A stretch of DNA of 64,000 nucleotides from Bacillus sp. HSf4. Its GTDB lineage: Bacteria; Bacillota; Bacilli; Bacillales; Bacillaceae. Below, piece after piece: positions 19,301 to 27,366 of this stretch. Each line of letters begins with the position of its first letter. The stretch's first letter is position 1. The stretch spans positions 2,344,001 through 2,408,000 of the forward strand of contig NZ_CP120679.1 in assembly GCF_029537375.1 (NCBI RefSeq), given 5' to 3'. Under the pieces are notes generated by a model, which was not told where the DNA came from, did not search any database, and saw only the letters and a program-made list of their open reading frames with translations. The translations under genes were made by a program, and so were the position numbers.

Positions 19301-19349
19301 AAAATAACGAACCCGCAAGGTAAATTCAGAGGGAATCGTTCGTATTTAA
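19301..19349. promoter_or_regulatory. PurBox-like inverted pair upstream of xpt
   Basis: AATAACGAACC on the plus strand and AAATACGAACGATT on the minus strand each resemble the PurR PurBox (AWWWCCGAACWWT). The CGAA and TTCG cores are 27 bp apart, wider than the usual 16-17 bp. B. subtilis xpt-pbuX is known to be under PurR control. Confidence 0.4.
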
Positions 19350-19365
19350 CAGAAAATTCAGACCT

Positions 19366-19400
19366 AAAAACCCTCCCGATACACCGGGAGGGTTTTTTTC
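19366..19400 (-). terminator. Terminator of ypwA
   Basis: ACCCTCCCG / CGGGAGGGT with a 6-nt loop and flanking A- and T-runs; usable on both strands. Confidence 0.85.
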
Positions 19401-19402
19401 GA

Positions 19403-20905
19403 TTACAAATACAAGCTCGTGTATTTTTCTTCCAAGTAGCGGATTAAATAGCGGACGTTCAGTTCTTCGCCTGTCGCTGACTTTATCATATCAAGCGGTT
19501 TTTTTCTTTTGCCGTGGATATGGACGTGATCGGTCAGCCACTGTCTGATCGGCTGAAGATCGCCGTTTTCAATAAGCATGTCGAATTCCGGAAGATCTTT
19601 CAGCATGCTTGATTTCAGCTGCGCGGCATACATATAGCCGAGCGCGTATGAAGGGAAATAGCCGAAGTCTCCGCCGGACCAATGGACATCCTGCAAGATT
19701 CCCTTGGCATCGTCAGGCGGTGTAATCCCAAGATATGCTTCATATTTGTCGTTCCAAAGCTTTGGAAGATCCTCGACAGATGCTTCACCGCTGAAAATCG
19801 CCTTTTCAATTTCGTAGCGAATCATGATATGAAGCGGATATGTCAGCTCATCGGCATCGACCCGGATGAGTGAAGGCTTTGATTCATTAACCGCTCTGTA
19901 AAATCCTTCGGCTGTGACATCTGCAAATTGTTCGGGACAGACATCTTTGATTGTATTGAAATACCGTTTCCAGAAGCCTTGATGTCTGCCGATGAAGTTT
20001 TCGTAAAACAGAGATTGCGATTCGTGGATTCCCATTGAGGCCCCGTCTGCCAAATTGGTCCCGCTTAATGCTTCATCGATATTTTGTTCATAGATGGCGT
20101 GCCCGCACTCGTGAACCGTTCCAAAAACCGCTGAGCGTAAATCGGATTCGTTAAAGGCTGTCGTGACCCGGGCGTCCCCGCGGCTGATCGTCACCTGGAA
20201 CGGATGAACCGTCTCATCAAGCCGTCCGGCATCAAAATCATACCCGAGCTCCCTTAAAAAGAAGTTGCATAGTTCGCGCTGCTTTTCTTTTGGAAAATGC
20301 TGATGCACAAAGCTTGTATCCGGTTTTTTCGGGCTTTGGGCGATCTTTTGGACGAGCGGTACGATCGCCTCGCGCAATTCGGCAAAAAGGCTGTCCAGCG
20401 CCTCCACGGTAACCCCCGGCTCATACAAATCCAAAAGCGCATTATAAGGATGCCCTTCATACCCCCAATATGTAATAAACCGTTTTTTAAAGTCGATGAT
20501 CTTCTCCAAATAAGGGGCGAACAGCGAATAATCAGAGGCTTTTTTCGCTTTTTCCCAGACCGATTCCGCTTTGGATGTCAGCGTGGTATATTCTTTGAAT
20601 TCGTCTTCGGGAATGTTGCAGTTTAGATCATACTCCTTTTTGGCTTCTTCAACCGCTTTCTGCGTATCAAACGGCAAGCTGTTTTTTTGAGCCCATAATT
20701 GATCCAGGAGCTCCTTCATCCGCTTTGATGTTTTCATTTGAAAAACATCGGCGGACAGCTGGCCGATCGCTTCAGCCCGGTGCTCTTCCCCCTTTTTCGG
20801 CGCACCGGTTCTCATATCCCAGTACATGACATTAATCGCTTGTTCATACTGGCTGATTTTTTTCAATGTGTCTAAAAATTCTTTTTCGTATGTATTGATG
20901 CTCAT
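19403..20905 (-). CDS. ypwA: M32 family metallocarboxypeptidase YpwA
   Basis: 500 residues, the usual length of the Taq-carboxypeptidase family. The zinc site HECGH lies near residue 268, followed by the family motifs DGASMGIHESQS and, later, HWSGGDFGYFPSY. It trims amino acids from peptide C-termini in the cytoplasm. The start at 20905 follows GAGGAGG; an ATG one codon earlier and a longer upstream extension are less likely. Alone between the xpt leader and ypvA. Confidence 0.93.
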   Translation of the reverse strand: MSINTYEKEFLDTLKKISQYEQAINVMYWDMRTGAPKKGEEHRAEAIGQLSADVFQMKTSKRMKELLDQLWAQKNSLPFDTQKAVEEAKKEYDLNCNIPEDEFKEYTTLTSKAESVWEKAKKASDYSLFAPYLEKIIDFKKRFITYWGYEGHPYNALLDLYEPGVTVEALDSLFAELREAIVPLVQKIAQSPKKPDTSFVHQHFPKEKQRELCNFFLRELGYDFDAGRLDETVHPFQVTISRGDARVTTAFNESDLRSAVFGTVHECGHAIYEQNIDEALSGTNLADGASMGIHESQSLFYENFIGRHQGFWKRYFNTIKDVCPEQFADVTAEGFYRAVNESKPSLIRVDADELTYPLHIMIRYEIEKAIFSGEASVEDLPKLWNDKYEAYLGITPPDDAKGILQDVHWSGGDFGYFPSYALGYMYAAQLKSSMLKDLPEFDMLIENGDLQPIRQWLTDHVHIHGKRKKPLDMIKSATGEELNVRYLIRYLEEKYTSLYL

Positions 20906-20997
20906 CATACCATCCTCCTCTTCCCATTGATGTTGATGAATTGTAATCAGACTAATGGAAATATTTACGAAAGTCAACTTTTTTGCAGTCGGCCGCA

Positions 20998-21030
20998 AAA
21001 AAAAGAAAAGCGAAAAAACCGCTTTTCTCT
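20998..21030 (-). terminator. Terminator of ypvA
   Basis: AGAAAAGCG / CGCTTTTCT followed by eight T on the minus strand, overlapping the ypvA stop. Confidence 0.8.
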
Positions 21031-22949
21031 TACATATAGACGGGCTGAACAGAGAGAACAGCCTCCACCTCTTTTATGACGTCCCATTCTTTTTCATCTG
21101 CTATGAAAATGCCGATCGTGCCGCGGTCTTCATTTGACCGGATCAAACGTCCGATTCCCTGGCGCAGCCTTAACAGCATGTAAGGAAGATCGACTTCACG
21201 AAAAGCGTTTGCCACGCTGCTCCGCTTCGCTTCAAAGACCGGATCATGCGGCGGAAAAGGAAGCGACCAAATGATGACATTTTCCAGCGACGCGCCCGGA
21301 ATATCGAGCCCTTCCCATAGATGGACAGAGCAAAGAACCGACTCTTCAATCGTTTGAAATTTTTGCACGATCGTGCTGATTTCTTCATCGCCTTCAAAAT
21401 AGACTGGAAACGGCAGTGTTTCCCGGGATGCTTGCTGTTTAAACGCTTCAAGCTCCTCAAATGACGGGAACAGGATAAGCGTTCTCCCTCCGGATTCTTT
21501 CATGCTTGCAATGGCCGCATGTCCTTTTGATTCCGCGTCATCCATTCGGTGGATATGCACTTTCATCTGTTCTTCATAATCGTAAGGCGAATCGACCGTA
21601 AGCGATAGATAGTCGCGGATGCCGAGGCTCTTCGCCAAGTAATCGAAAGATCCGTTTTCCGATAATGTCGCGGAAGAAAAAATGAACGGAATCTCTTTGG
21701 AAAACACTTTCTCTCCAAGGACTTCCGATACCGTCCTCGGCATGACAACAAATGTCGATTCAAACTCTTTTCGTTCCAGCCAGCTGATCGCGTTCTTTCT
21801 GTACAAGGAAAGAGAATAAGCCATCTGCTCAAGGTATTCTTCGACGACTGTCAGCGCGTACTGGTCAATCGTGTACAATTCCCCTTCAAAAACGAGCGCT
21901 TCACCGATTTTTTCAAGCAATTCGTACAGCTCGCCGGCCGCGCTCTTCACTTTGGCATGATCCTTGATCCGCAGGCGGTCTGAACCTTCCGCTTTTTCAG
22001 CGCTCTCTTGAAGCAGGCTGAAAAATTCATCATTGACGCGGAGCGCTTCTTCCACAAGCTCTGCAAATTCCTCCCTGATGTCATTTCCGAGAAGGCGTTC
22101 AAGAAACATTTCCAATGTGGATTGTTTCACCCGGTATGTGAGCGCTTTTTGCGCCGCAAATTCAAGGAGATGTCCTTCATCAAAGACGACCGCGCTGTGG
22201 TCAGGCAAAAGCGGAAGCTGTCCTTCACGCTTTCTCGCTTCCTCTGTCCAGACATGCTCCATGTAGAAATCATGAGAACAGATAATGAAGTCCGTTGATT
22301 TCCGGTAATGGTCTCTTGACAGCGTCAGACCGCAGCGGTGCCGCATATCACAAGTCAGACAGTCTTGAAATGAATCATAACCGATTTCGGCCCATTCATC
22401 ATTTGACAGAGCCGAATATTCCTTGCGGTCGCCGTATGGATAAAATGACTGCATGCCTTGGGACTCATGAACAAATTGAGGCAGCGCCTCATACAGATCA
22501 AGCCATTTCTCATCATCAGAGCGCTGCATCGTTTTCTCCAGCTTTTTCAAACATAAATACTGGTCATGGGATTTGCTGAGCCGTGCGTCGATCGTCAGAC
22601 CCAAGTGTTCGGAGATTTTTTGAATGTCCCCTTCTTTTTTGACAAGCTGCTCGATCAGCGTCTCGTCCGCACAGGCTATCACCGCGGGCTTCCCCGTATA
22701 CCTGGCATAACTGAGTGCAAACAGAAGATAAACAAGCGTTTTTCCCGTTCCGACACCCGCTTCGGCAAACATGACGTTCTTTTCTTTAAATGCCCGCTCT
22801 AATTGAAAGGCCATAAAGATTTGCTCGTCACGCAAATCAAATCCCTTTTCAGGAAGAATATCGTAAAAGACATCACCAATCCAATTGTTCAGTTCTTCAT
22901 AAAAATTTTTTGTTTTTGTTAAAGAAAAAGGCAGACGAGATGCTGTCAC
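21030..22949 (-). CDS. ypvA: DinG/XPD-family helicase YpvA
   Basis: 639 residues, superfamily 2 XPD-like helicase. Walker A AGVGTGKT lies near residue 64 and the Walker B box reads DEGH. Between them a Cys cluster, CLTCDMRHRC with an upstream CLKK, fits the 4Fe-4S site of this family. The C-terminus has RLRQGIGRLIRS (motif VI). It would unwind DNA with 5'-3' polarity. The GTG at 22949 gives a protein matching the B. subtilis length; the ribosome site there is weak, so the exact start is open. Confidence 0.85.
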   Translation of the reverse strand: MTASRLPFSLTKTKNFYEELNNWIGDVFYDILPEKGFDLRDEQIFMAFQLERAFKEKNVMFAEAGVGTGKTLVYLLFALSYARYTGKPAVIACADETLIEQLVKKEGDIQKISEHLGLTIDARLSKSHDQYLCLKKLEKTMQRSDDEKWLDLYEALPQFVHESQGMQSFYPYGDRKEYSALSNDEWAEIGYDSFQDCLTCDMRHRCGLTLSRDHYRKSTDFIICSHDFYMEHVWTEEARKREGQLPLLPDHSAVVFDEGHLLEFAAQKALTYRVKQSTLEMFLERLLGNDIREEFAELVEEALRVNDEFFSLLQESAEKAEGSDRLRIKDHAKVKSAAGELYELLEKIGEALVFEGELYTIDQYALTVVEEYLEQMAYSLSLYRKNAISWLERKEFESTFVVMPRTVSEVLGEKVFSKEIPFIFSSATLSENGSFDYLAKSLGIRDYLSLTVDSPYDYEEQMKVHIHRMDDAESKGHAAIASMKESGGRTLILFPSFEELEAFKQQASRETLPFPVYFEGDEEISTIVQKFQTIEESVLCSVHLWEGLDIPGASLENVIIWSLPFPPHDPVFEAKRSSVANAFREVDLPYMLLRLRQGIGRLIRSNEDRGTIGIFIADEKEWDVIKEVEAVLSVQPVYM

Positions 22950-23059
22950 CCTGCTCCAACCCCCAACTATCAAGTTCTCAGAATTACTATCCTATCACTA
23001 CGGCTAGAAGAATTCAACAAGAAAAAATTTCGCTAAAAAAAGCGGGGGGCCAGAAGCGC

Positions 23060-23236
23060 TTATTTCCGGTTAACCAGGTACGTCTGAAAGGGATGGTCTG
23101 TTGATTCCATATGACTGATCGCGTTTTTCAGATCTTCCTTTGCATATGTAAGCCGTTCTTCACCAAGGCTTTCCAGCTTGTTTGTTGTAGCCTCAAGCGC
23201 TTTTTGAATCATGTCGATATGCTCGTTGTTTAACAT
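23060..23236 (-). CDS. yptA: Small helical protein, YptA-like
   Basis: 58 residues: MLNNEHIDMIQKALEATT, a helical middle with KLESLGEERL, and a tail ending YLVNRK. GAGGTGAC precedes the ATG. It occupies the position of B. subtilis yptA next to ypvA and has the same size class. Soluble, charged, function unknown. The name rests on position. Confidence 0.6.
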   Translation of the reverse strand: MLNNEHIDMIQKALEATTNKLESLGEERLTYAKEDLKNAISHMESTDHPFQTYLVNRK

Positions 23237-23509
23237 AACGTCACCTCTATACGAATGGAATAATCCCGAGTATATGCAGGATGATCCGCTTTTATACAGG
23301 CTGTTTTCACATTTTTTGCAAAGCTGTTTCCAGCGGCGAATGGCGTCTTTTCAGGAATTTGTCAACGCCTCTCACATCCCGGTGTTCTTGAAAAAGAGAG
23401 CTTTTGCTAGACAATGTGCTTTTGATCCAAAGCAACAACCCAGTCTATTCCATTTTTTCATCATATTCTGTAGGGAATTTAAAAATTATAGACAAAAGGT
23501 GGAGAGTTT

Positions 23510-24004
23510 ATGTATTACTACGTACCGGCAAAAAAAGATTATTGGGATTATGATCCTTATCAAAAGCATGATGACTATTGCAAGAAAGATTTCTATTATC
23601 ACGAGCCGTGCAAAAAGCATGATGACTTCTCTAAGAAAGACTGCTACCATCACGAGCCGTGCAAAAAACACCATGATTCCTACAAGAAAGACTGCTACTA
23701 TTATGAGCCGCACAAAAAGCATGACGACGATTACAAGAAAGACTACTACTATTATGAGCCGTGCAAAAAATATGATGACTCCTATAAGAAAGACTGCTAC
23801 TATTATGAGCCGCACAAAAAGCATCACGACTCCTACAAGAAAGACTGCCACTGCTATGAGCCGTGCAAAAAAGACTACGGATATGACCATTGCAAAAAAG
23901 ATTATTACGATTATGAGCCGTGTAAAAAAGACTGCTATTACCGCGAGCCTCGCAAAAAATATGATCATTCATACAAAAAGAAAAATGATTCATGGATCGT
24001 CTAG
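23510..24004 (+). CDS. Tyr/Lys/His/Cys-rich repeat protein, probable spore coat (CotC/CotU-like)
   Basis: 164 residues built from about seven copies of a 17-residue unit of the form YEPCKKHDDSYKKDCYY (51 bp), preceded by MYYYVPAKKDYWDY. Composition is almost only Tyr, Lys, Asp, His, Cys, Glu and Pro. The alternating Tyr, Lys and Asp recall the CotC/CotU coat proteins of B. subtilis, which cross-link through tyrosines; the added Cys and His are unlike them. A GGTGGAG ribosome site precedes the ATG. A SigK-like -10, CATATTCT, lies at 23462-23469, with no clear -35. A terminator follows. The frame was chosen for its ribosome site and coat-like composition; longer open frames here are by-products of the 51-bp repeat. 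Confidence 0.7.
   Translation: MYYYVPAKKDYWDYDPYQKHDDYCKKDFYYHEPCKKHDDFSKKDCYHHEPCKKHHDSYKKDCYYYEPHKKHDDDYKKDYYYYEPCKKYDDSYKKDCYYYEPHKKHHDSYKKDCHCYEPCKKDYGYDHCKKDYYDYEPCKKDCYYREPRKKYDHSYKKKNDSWIV
23620..23960 (+). repeat. 51-bp tandem repeat array inside the coat-like gene
   Basis: Degenerate tandem copies with period 51 bp, each holding an ATGAGCCG(T/C) core followed by an A-run. Because 51 is divisible by three, other frames also stay open. Confidence 0.8.
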
Positions 24005-24043
24005 TGAATCATTGATTTAACCATACCTTCCTTATCTAATCAG

Positions 24044-24077
24044 AAACCCCGCTTCTTTAAAAGAGCGGGGATTTTCT
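24044..24077 (+). terminator. Terminator of the coat-like gene
   Basis: CCCCGCT ... AGCGGGG followed by ATTTTCT. Confidence 0.7.
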
Positions 24078-24078
24078 C

Positions 24079-24108
24079 CAAAAAAAGACGGCCTTTACCC
24101 GGCAGTCC
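24079..24108 (-). terminator. Terminator of ypsC
   Basis: On the minus strand, GACTGCC / GGCCGTC with one mismatch, then seven T. Confidence 0.62.
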
Positions 24109-24111
24109 GAT

Positions 24112-25263
24112 TTATTCAGCTTTTTTTGGCCTTGGCGGCCTTTTGCCCCAATACTGATAATAATCCGTTTTAATAAAGCCGTTAAAAAGCTTTCGTTTTT
24201 TTGTCGCTTTTTTTCCGTAGCATTCCTCAAACCGTTCATTTGAAGTCAGCATATAAACAGACCATGTATCAAGCCCGGCAAATGCTTTCCCCATGTCCCT
24301 GTACATGTTTTCAACCGCCTGCTTTTCGCCGAGACGCTCGCCGTACGGCGGATTTCCGACAATGACACCATATTCCGCTTGTGTCGTAAAATCCTTTACC
24401 TGCATTTGTTTAAAATGAATGAGATCAGAAAGACCGGCTTCTTCGGCATTCGCTTTGGCGATCTCGATCATGCGGTGGTCGATGTCGTGCCCAAAAATGG
24501 CGAGCGGCTGATCGTAATTCGCCTTTTCTTCGACTTCCAGTCTCGCTTGATCCCAAGCCTCTTTTCCGATCCATTCCCATTTTTCAGAGGCGAAATCCCT
24601 GTTGAATCCCGGTGCGATGTTTTGTCCGATCAAAGCCGCTTCGATCGGAATCGTTCCCGAACCGCAAAACGGATCAACAAACGGCCTGTCCGGGGTCCAA
24701 TTTGTCAGCAGGATGAGCGCTGCGGCGAGGGTTTCTTTCAGCGGAGCCTCCCCCTGGCCTGTACGATAGCCCCTTTTATGCAAGCCAACTCCTGATGAAT
24801 CAAGCGTAATCACCGCTTTATCCTTCAAAAGCGAGATCTCTATTTTGTATTCAGGACCCGTTTCCTCAAGCCATTCGCTTTGCTTTCCGAATTGTGCTTT
24901 CAGCTTTTCGGCAATCGCTTTTTTCACGATCCGCTGGCAGTCGGGCACACTGGCGAGAACCGATTTGACCGATTTGCCTGTCACGGGAAAGGTCGCATTC
25001 TCAGGAATAAAGGCGCTCCAGTCAAGTGCTTTCGTTTTTTCAAACAACTCATCAAATGTTTTCGCCGTAAATTCGGCAACCTGGACCTTGACCCTGTCCG
25101 CCGTTCTCAGCCACAGGTTGGCTCTGCAGATGGCAAGAGCATCGCCTTTAAAAACCACTTTTCCATTGTCAACGGTACAGTCGTATCCGAGTTCCCGCAC
25201 TTCTTTGGCGACGATGGCTTCGATGCCCATCGGCGCGGTTGCGATTAATGTAAAGGTTCTCAT
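24112..25263 (-). CDS. ypsC: THUMP-domain rRNA (guanine-N2) methyltransferase YpsC
   Basis: 383 residues. An N-terminal THUMP RNA-binding region (to about residue 160) precedes a Rossmann methyltransferase: DPFCGSGTIPIEAA near 190 binds S-adenosylmethionine, and GNPPYGERLGE near 305 is the amino-methylation NPPY site. It resembles the m2G half of E. coli RlmL acting on 23S rRNA. The second of two adjacent ATGs (25263) has better spacing to AGGTG. It lies just downstream of rnpB. Confidence 0.9.
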   Translation of the reverse strand: MRTFTLIATAPMGIEAIVAKEVRELGYDCTVDNGKVVFKGDALAICRANLWLRTADRVKVQVAEFTAKTFDELFEKTKALDWSAFIPENATFPVTGKSVKSVLASVPDCQRIVKKAIAEKLKAQFGKQSEWLEETGPEYKIEISLLKDKAVITLDSSGVGLHKRGYRTGQGEAPLKETLAAALILLTNWTPDRPFVDPFCGSGTIPIEAALIGQNIAPGFNRDFASEKWEWIGKEAWDQARLEVEEKANYDQPLAIFGHDIDHRMIEIAKANAEEAGLSDLIHFKQMQVKDFTTQAEYGVIVGNPPYGERLGEKQAVENMYRDMGKAFAGLDTWSVYMLTSNERFEECYGKKATKKRKLFNGFIKTDYYQYWGKRPPRPKKAE

Positions 25264-25295
25264 CATATCACCTGTTTTTATGTATTTTTTACATG

Positions 25296-25327
25296 ATAAA
25301 AGCTCTCCTTTTGGCGGAGAGCTTATA
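25296..25327 (-). terminator. Terminator of rnpB
   Basis: On the minus strand, AGCTCTCC / GGAGAGCT then TTTAT. Confidence 0.8.
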
Positions 25328-25347
25328 CATGTTCATGATCATTAATG

Positions 25348-25752
25348 GTGTGTAACGTTCTGTAAGCCATGTTTTGTTCCATCGTACTGCGGTCGGCTTT
25401 TTCAGCCTCGTACTCAGGTGGTAATCATCTATCTACAGAGTCATCTCTGTCCTTCTTTCCGTTCAATTCCTTCCAGAAGGTTCCCCTACCAAAATTTGGG
25501 TTTCTCGCTCGAGGGGTTTACCGCGTTCCACTCTCACCATTTCTAGTGAGACTTCGTCACTGTGGCACTTTCAAGGATACTCAGCCATATCTGAAAAGAC
25601 GTAGGCTTTTTTCCTGCCGTCAGCCTGATACAGGCTGCCCTAGCTTATGGTTTCGCTAGGCACGAACACTACGGGCATCTCAGCACCGTGCGAGCATGGA
25701 CTTTCCTCTACAGATTCAAAGATCTGCAGCGATTACCCGAACGTTAAGACAT
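25348..25752 (-). ncRNA. rnpB: RNase P RNA, type B
   Basis: About 405 nt on the minus strand. Conserved cores of Bacillus-type RNase P RNA are present: GAGGAAAGTCCATGCTCGC near the 5' end, the ACGGCAGGAAAAAAGCC element, GTGCCACAGTGACGAAG, and the 3' segment GGAACAAAACATGGCTTACA. It is the catalytic RNA that matures tRNA 5' ends with RnpA. Ends are set by alignment to the B. subtilis RNA from memory, to within a few bases. Confidence 0.96.
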
Positions 25753-25757
25753 CCACT

Positions 25758-25786
25758 ATTATACCCTACTTCCCATCAAAGGACAA
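25758..25786 (-). promoter_or_regulatory. Promoter of rnpB
   Basis: Minus-strand TTGTCC (25781-25786), 17-bp spacer, TATAAT (25758-25763), placing the start at about 25751. Confidence 0.82.
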
Positions 25787-25793
25787 GGTTTTT

Positions 25794-26093
25794 TCATTCA
25801 TCGTATAATTTACTTCCAAATACATGTTTTTCCAAGTTGGACAGCCGTTTCAAGATATCAAAATTGGTCGTATTGGATTGTGCAGGCTGTCTCTTGCTGG
25901 CTTCTTCCAGCTGCTTTTTCAAATTCAGGTTCTCCTGCTGCAATTCCTCGATTTCCTGGTGGAAGGCTTCATAGTCTTTAATCACCATGTCCAGAAATTT
26001 ATCAACATCTTCCTGTTTGTAGCCTCTGACGCCTGTTTTAAATTCTTTTTCTAAAATTTCTTTAGCAGAAAGCTTCACTTTATCAGCAAGCAT
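25794..26093 (-). CDS. gpsB: Cell-division regulator GpsB
   Basis: 99 residues, nearly identical to B. subtilis GpsB. The N-terminal DivIVA-like lipid/partner-binding domain ([15 protein letters not shown] near residues 23-37) leads into a coiled coil, and a short C-terminal helix bundle ends [11 protein letters not shown]. It shuttles PBP1 (PonA, also in this window) between septum and side wall. ATG at 26093 follows GAGGTG by 6 bp. Confidence 0.96.
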   Translation of the reverse strand: MLADKVKLSAKEILEKEFKTGVRGYKQEDVDKFLDMVIKDYEAFHQEIEELQQENLNLKKQLEEASKRQPAQSNTTNFDILKRLSNLEKHVFGSKLYDE

Positions 26094-26173
26094 CTTTTTC
26101 ACCTCATATCGTGAATCATCATCTTATATTTTTTCAGAAAACGTGTGTGATGTCAAATTTTCTCTCCGTCTGT

Positions 26174-26725
26174 TTATTCTTCTGAAAAGCTGTGTTCTTC
26201 AACGGTCACTCGCAAATCATCCATCGTAATCGTGTAGATCGGATAATCGCGTTTTTCCTGGGCTTTTTTGGCCTCGTTCAGCATGTAAACCGGAGACCCT
26301 TCCACTTCTTCATCATAAAGAATCAGCAAGCCGTCAGATTTTTCAATAAAAAAACGGTTTTTCTGCCTAAATTGAACAGGGCTTTCATACGGCCTGTGCG
26401 TCAGGCTTTCCGTGTAGTCGCTTTGAGCTAATACGTCTTCATAAAGCTCCTTGTTTTTCTCATTCCAGTTCTTTTCCTGTTCCAAAAACGGAGTGATCAC
26501 CGCCACCTTCAGCTCCGGATACTCTTCCTGAAGGGAAAAAGCGACCTGTGCCGTCCAGATTTCCGCTCCAAGCTGACCTGAGATGAGAATCCATTCGAGC
26601 CCTTCATCAAGCAAAGCGAGCATCCGGTTTTCAATGGCTTTTTTTATGTAAAAAAGGGCTTGATCATCTTGTTTAAATACTCCGATTTCAAACGGCTTGT
26701 ACCCTGTGACAGCCAACACTTTCAT
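26174..26725 (-). CDS. ypsA: SLOG-superfamily protein YpsA (DUF1273)
   Basis: 183 residues. A Rossmann-like SLOG fold is suggested by MKVLAVTGYKPFE at the start, the ISGQLGAEIW glycine motif near residue 49, and DGLLILYDEE near 135. The family is thought to bind a nucleotide-like ligand; B. subtilis YpsA affects FtsZ and division when overproduced. It lies next to gpsB, another division gene. AGGTGATCAA precedes the ATG. Confidence 0.9.
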   Translation of the reverse strand: MKVLAVTGYKPFEIGVFKQDDQALFYIKKAIENRMLALLDEGLEWILISGQLGAEIWTAQVAFSLQEEYPELKVAVITPFLEQEKNWNEKNKELYEDVLAQSDYTESLTHRPYESPVQFRQKNRFFIEKSDGLLILYDEEVEGSPVYMLNEAKKAQEKRDYPIYTITMDDLRVTVEEHSFSEE

Positions 26726-26737
26726 TTGATCACCTGC

Positions 26738-26771
26738 TAAAAAATGGGGCCGGAATCCGCCCCATCTTTTG
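26738..26771 (-). terminator. Terminator of cotD
   Basis: On the minus strand, ATGGGGC / GCCCCAT followed by six T. Confidence 0.75.
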
Positions 26772-26822
26772 AAATATTCTGTTTCCGATCTTGATTCATC
26801 CTCGCAAAACGTCCGTCATGTT

Positions 26823-27104
26823 TTAGTAAGGGCCCATTCCCATTCCTGGACCCATTCCCATTCCTGGGCCCATTCCCGGTCCTGGTACAGGTCCCTGTCC
26901 CGGGCTGACAAAATGCTGGTGGGAGGCCTCATTGACAGATGATTGTGTTTGCGGATAGTAATGGACGTGCTGAAAATGCTGATGATTAATATTGGTTGTA
27001 TGCTGCGGATGAATGTGCGGAACGATCGTATTGCTTTGCGTATGATTATAACAGCATTGTGTAGGATGAACAATCGGCGACATCATGTTTGGTTTACAGT
27101 GCAT
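26823..27104 (-). CDS. cotD: Inner spore coat protein CotD with Gly-Pro-Met tail
   Basis: 93 residues. The first 65 match B. subtilis CotD: MHCKPNMMSPIVHPTQCC, then TIVPHIHPQHTT and NHQHFQHVHYYP, very rich in His. The C-terminus differs: after HQHF it carries Gly-Pro-Met repeats (GPGMGPGMGMGPGMGMGPY), where I recall a short Cys-containing end in B. subtilis. Made in the mother cell under SigK control. ATG at 27104 follows AAAGGGG. Confidence 0.9.
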   Translation of the reverse strand: MHCKPNMMSPIVHPTQCCYNHTQSNTIVPHIHPQHTTNINHQHFQHVHYYPQTQSSVNEASHQHFVSPGQGPVPGPGMGPGMGMGPGMGMGPY

Positions 27105-27189
27105 GAACAAATCCCCTTTCCTAAAGCTTCTATATACACTACTAAACTATGAAGCAAGGGGTAAACATGTACTAATATAAAAACCTATT

Positions 27190-27285
27190 TTAAAAGTAAG
27201 CGATAAAGCTTTCCTTGAAATTGGTCAAAACAAAAACGATAAACAAGACAACGACAAAAAACAAATAAAACAACCCCTTATACAT
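27190..27285 (-). CDS. 31-residue single-span membrane peptide
   Basis: Encodes MYKGLFYLFFVVVLFIVF followed by a short LTNFKESFIAYF tail: one strongly hydrophobic helix. AAGGGAG lies 7 bp before the ATG. It lies between cotD and mrfB. No homologue recognised. Length, ribosome site and composition support a small membrane protein, but the call rests on this alone. Confidence 0.5.
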   Translation of the reverse strand: MYKGLFYLFFVVVLFIVFVLTNFKESFIAYF

Positions 27286-27366
27286 ATCAGCGCTCCCTTC
27301 AAACATTTCTAACGTCATTTTACAAGAATCGCTCCGTTTCTACAATCCAAAACATGTTTCCAATGT

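Noticed and set aside
23211..24020. Long plus-strand frame and minus-strand frames (23486-23968, 23631-23993) over the coat-like gene
   Set aside because: They arise because the 51-bp repeat keeps all frames open. Only the 23510 frame has a proper ribosome site and coat-like composition.
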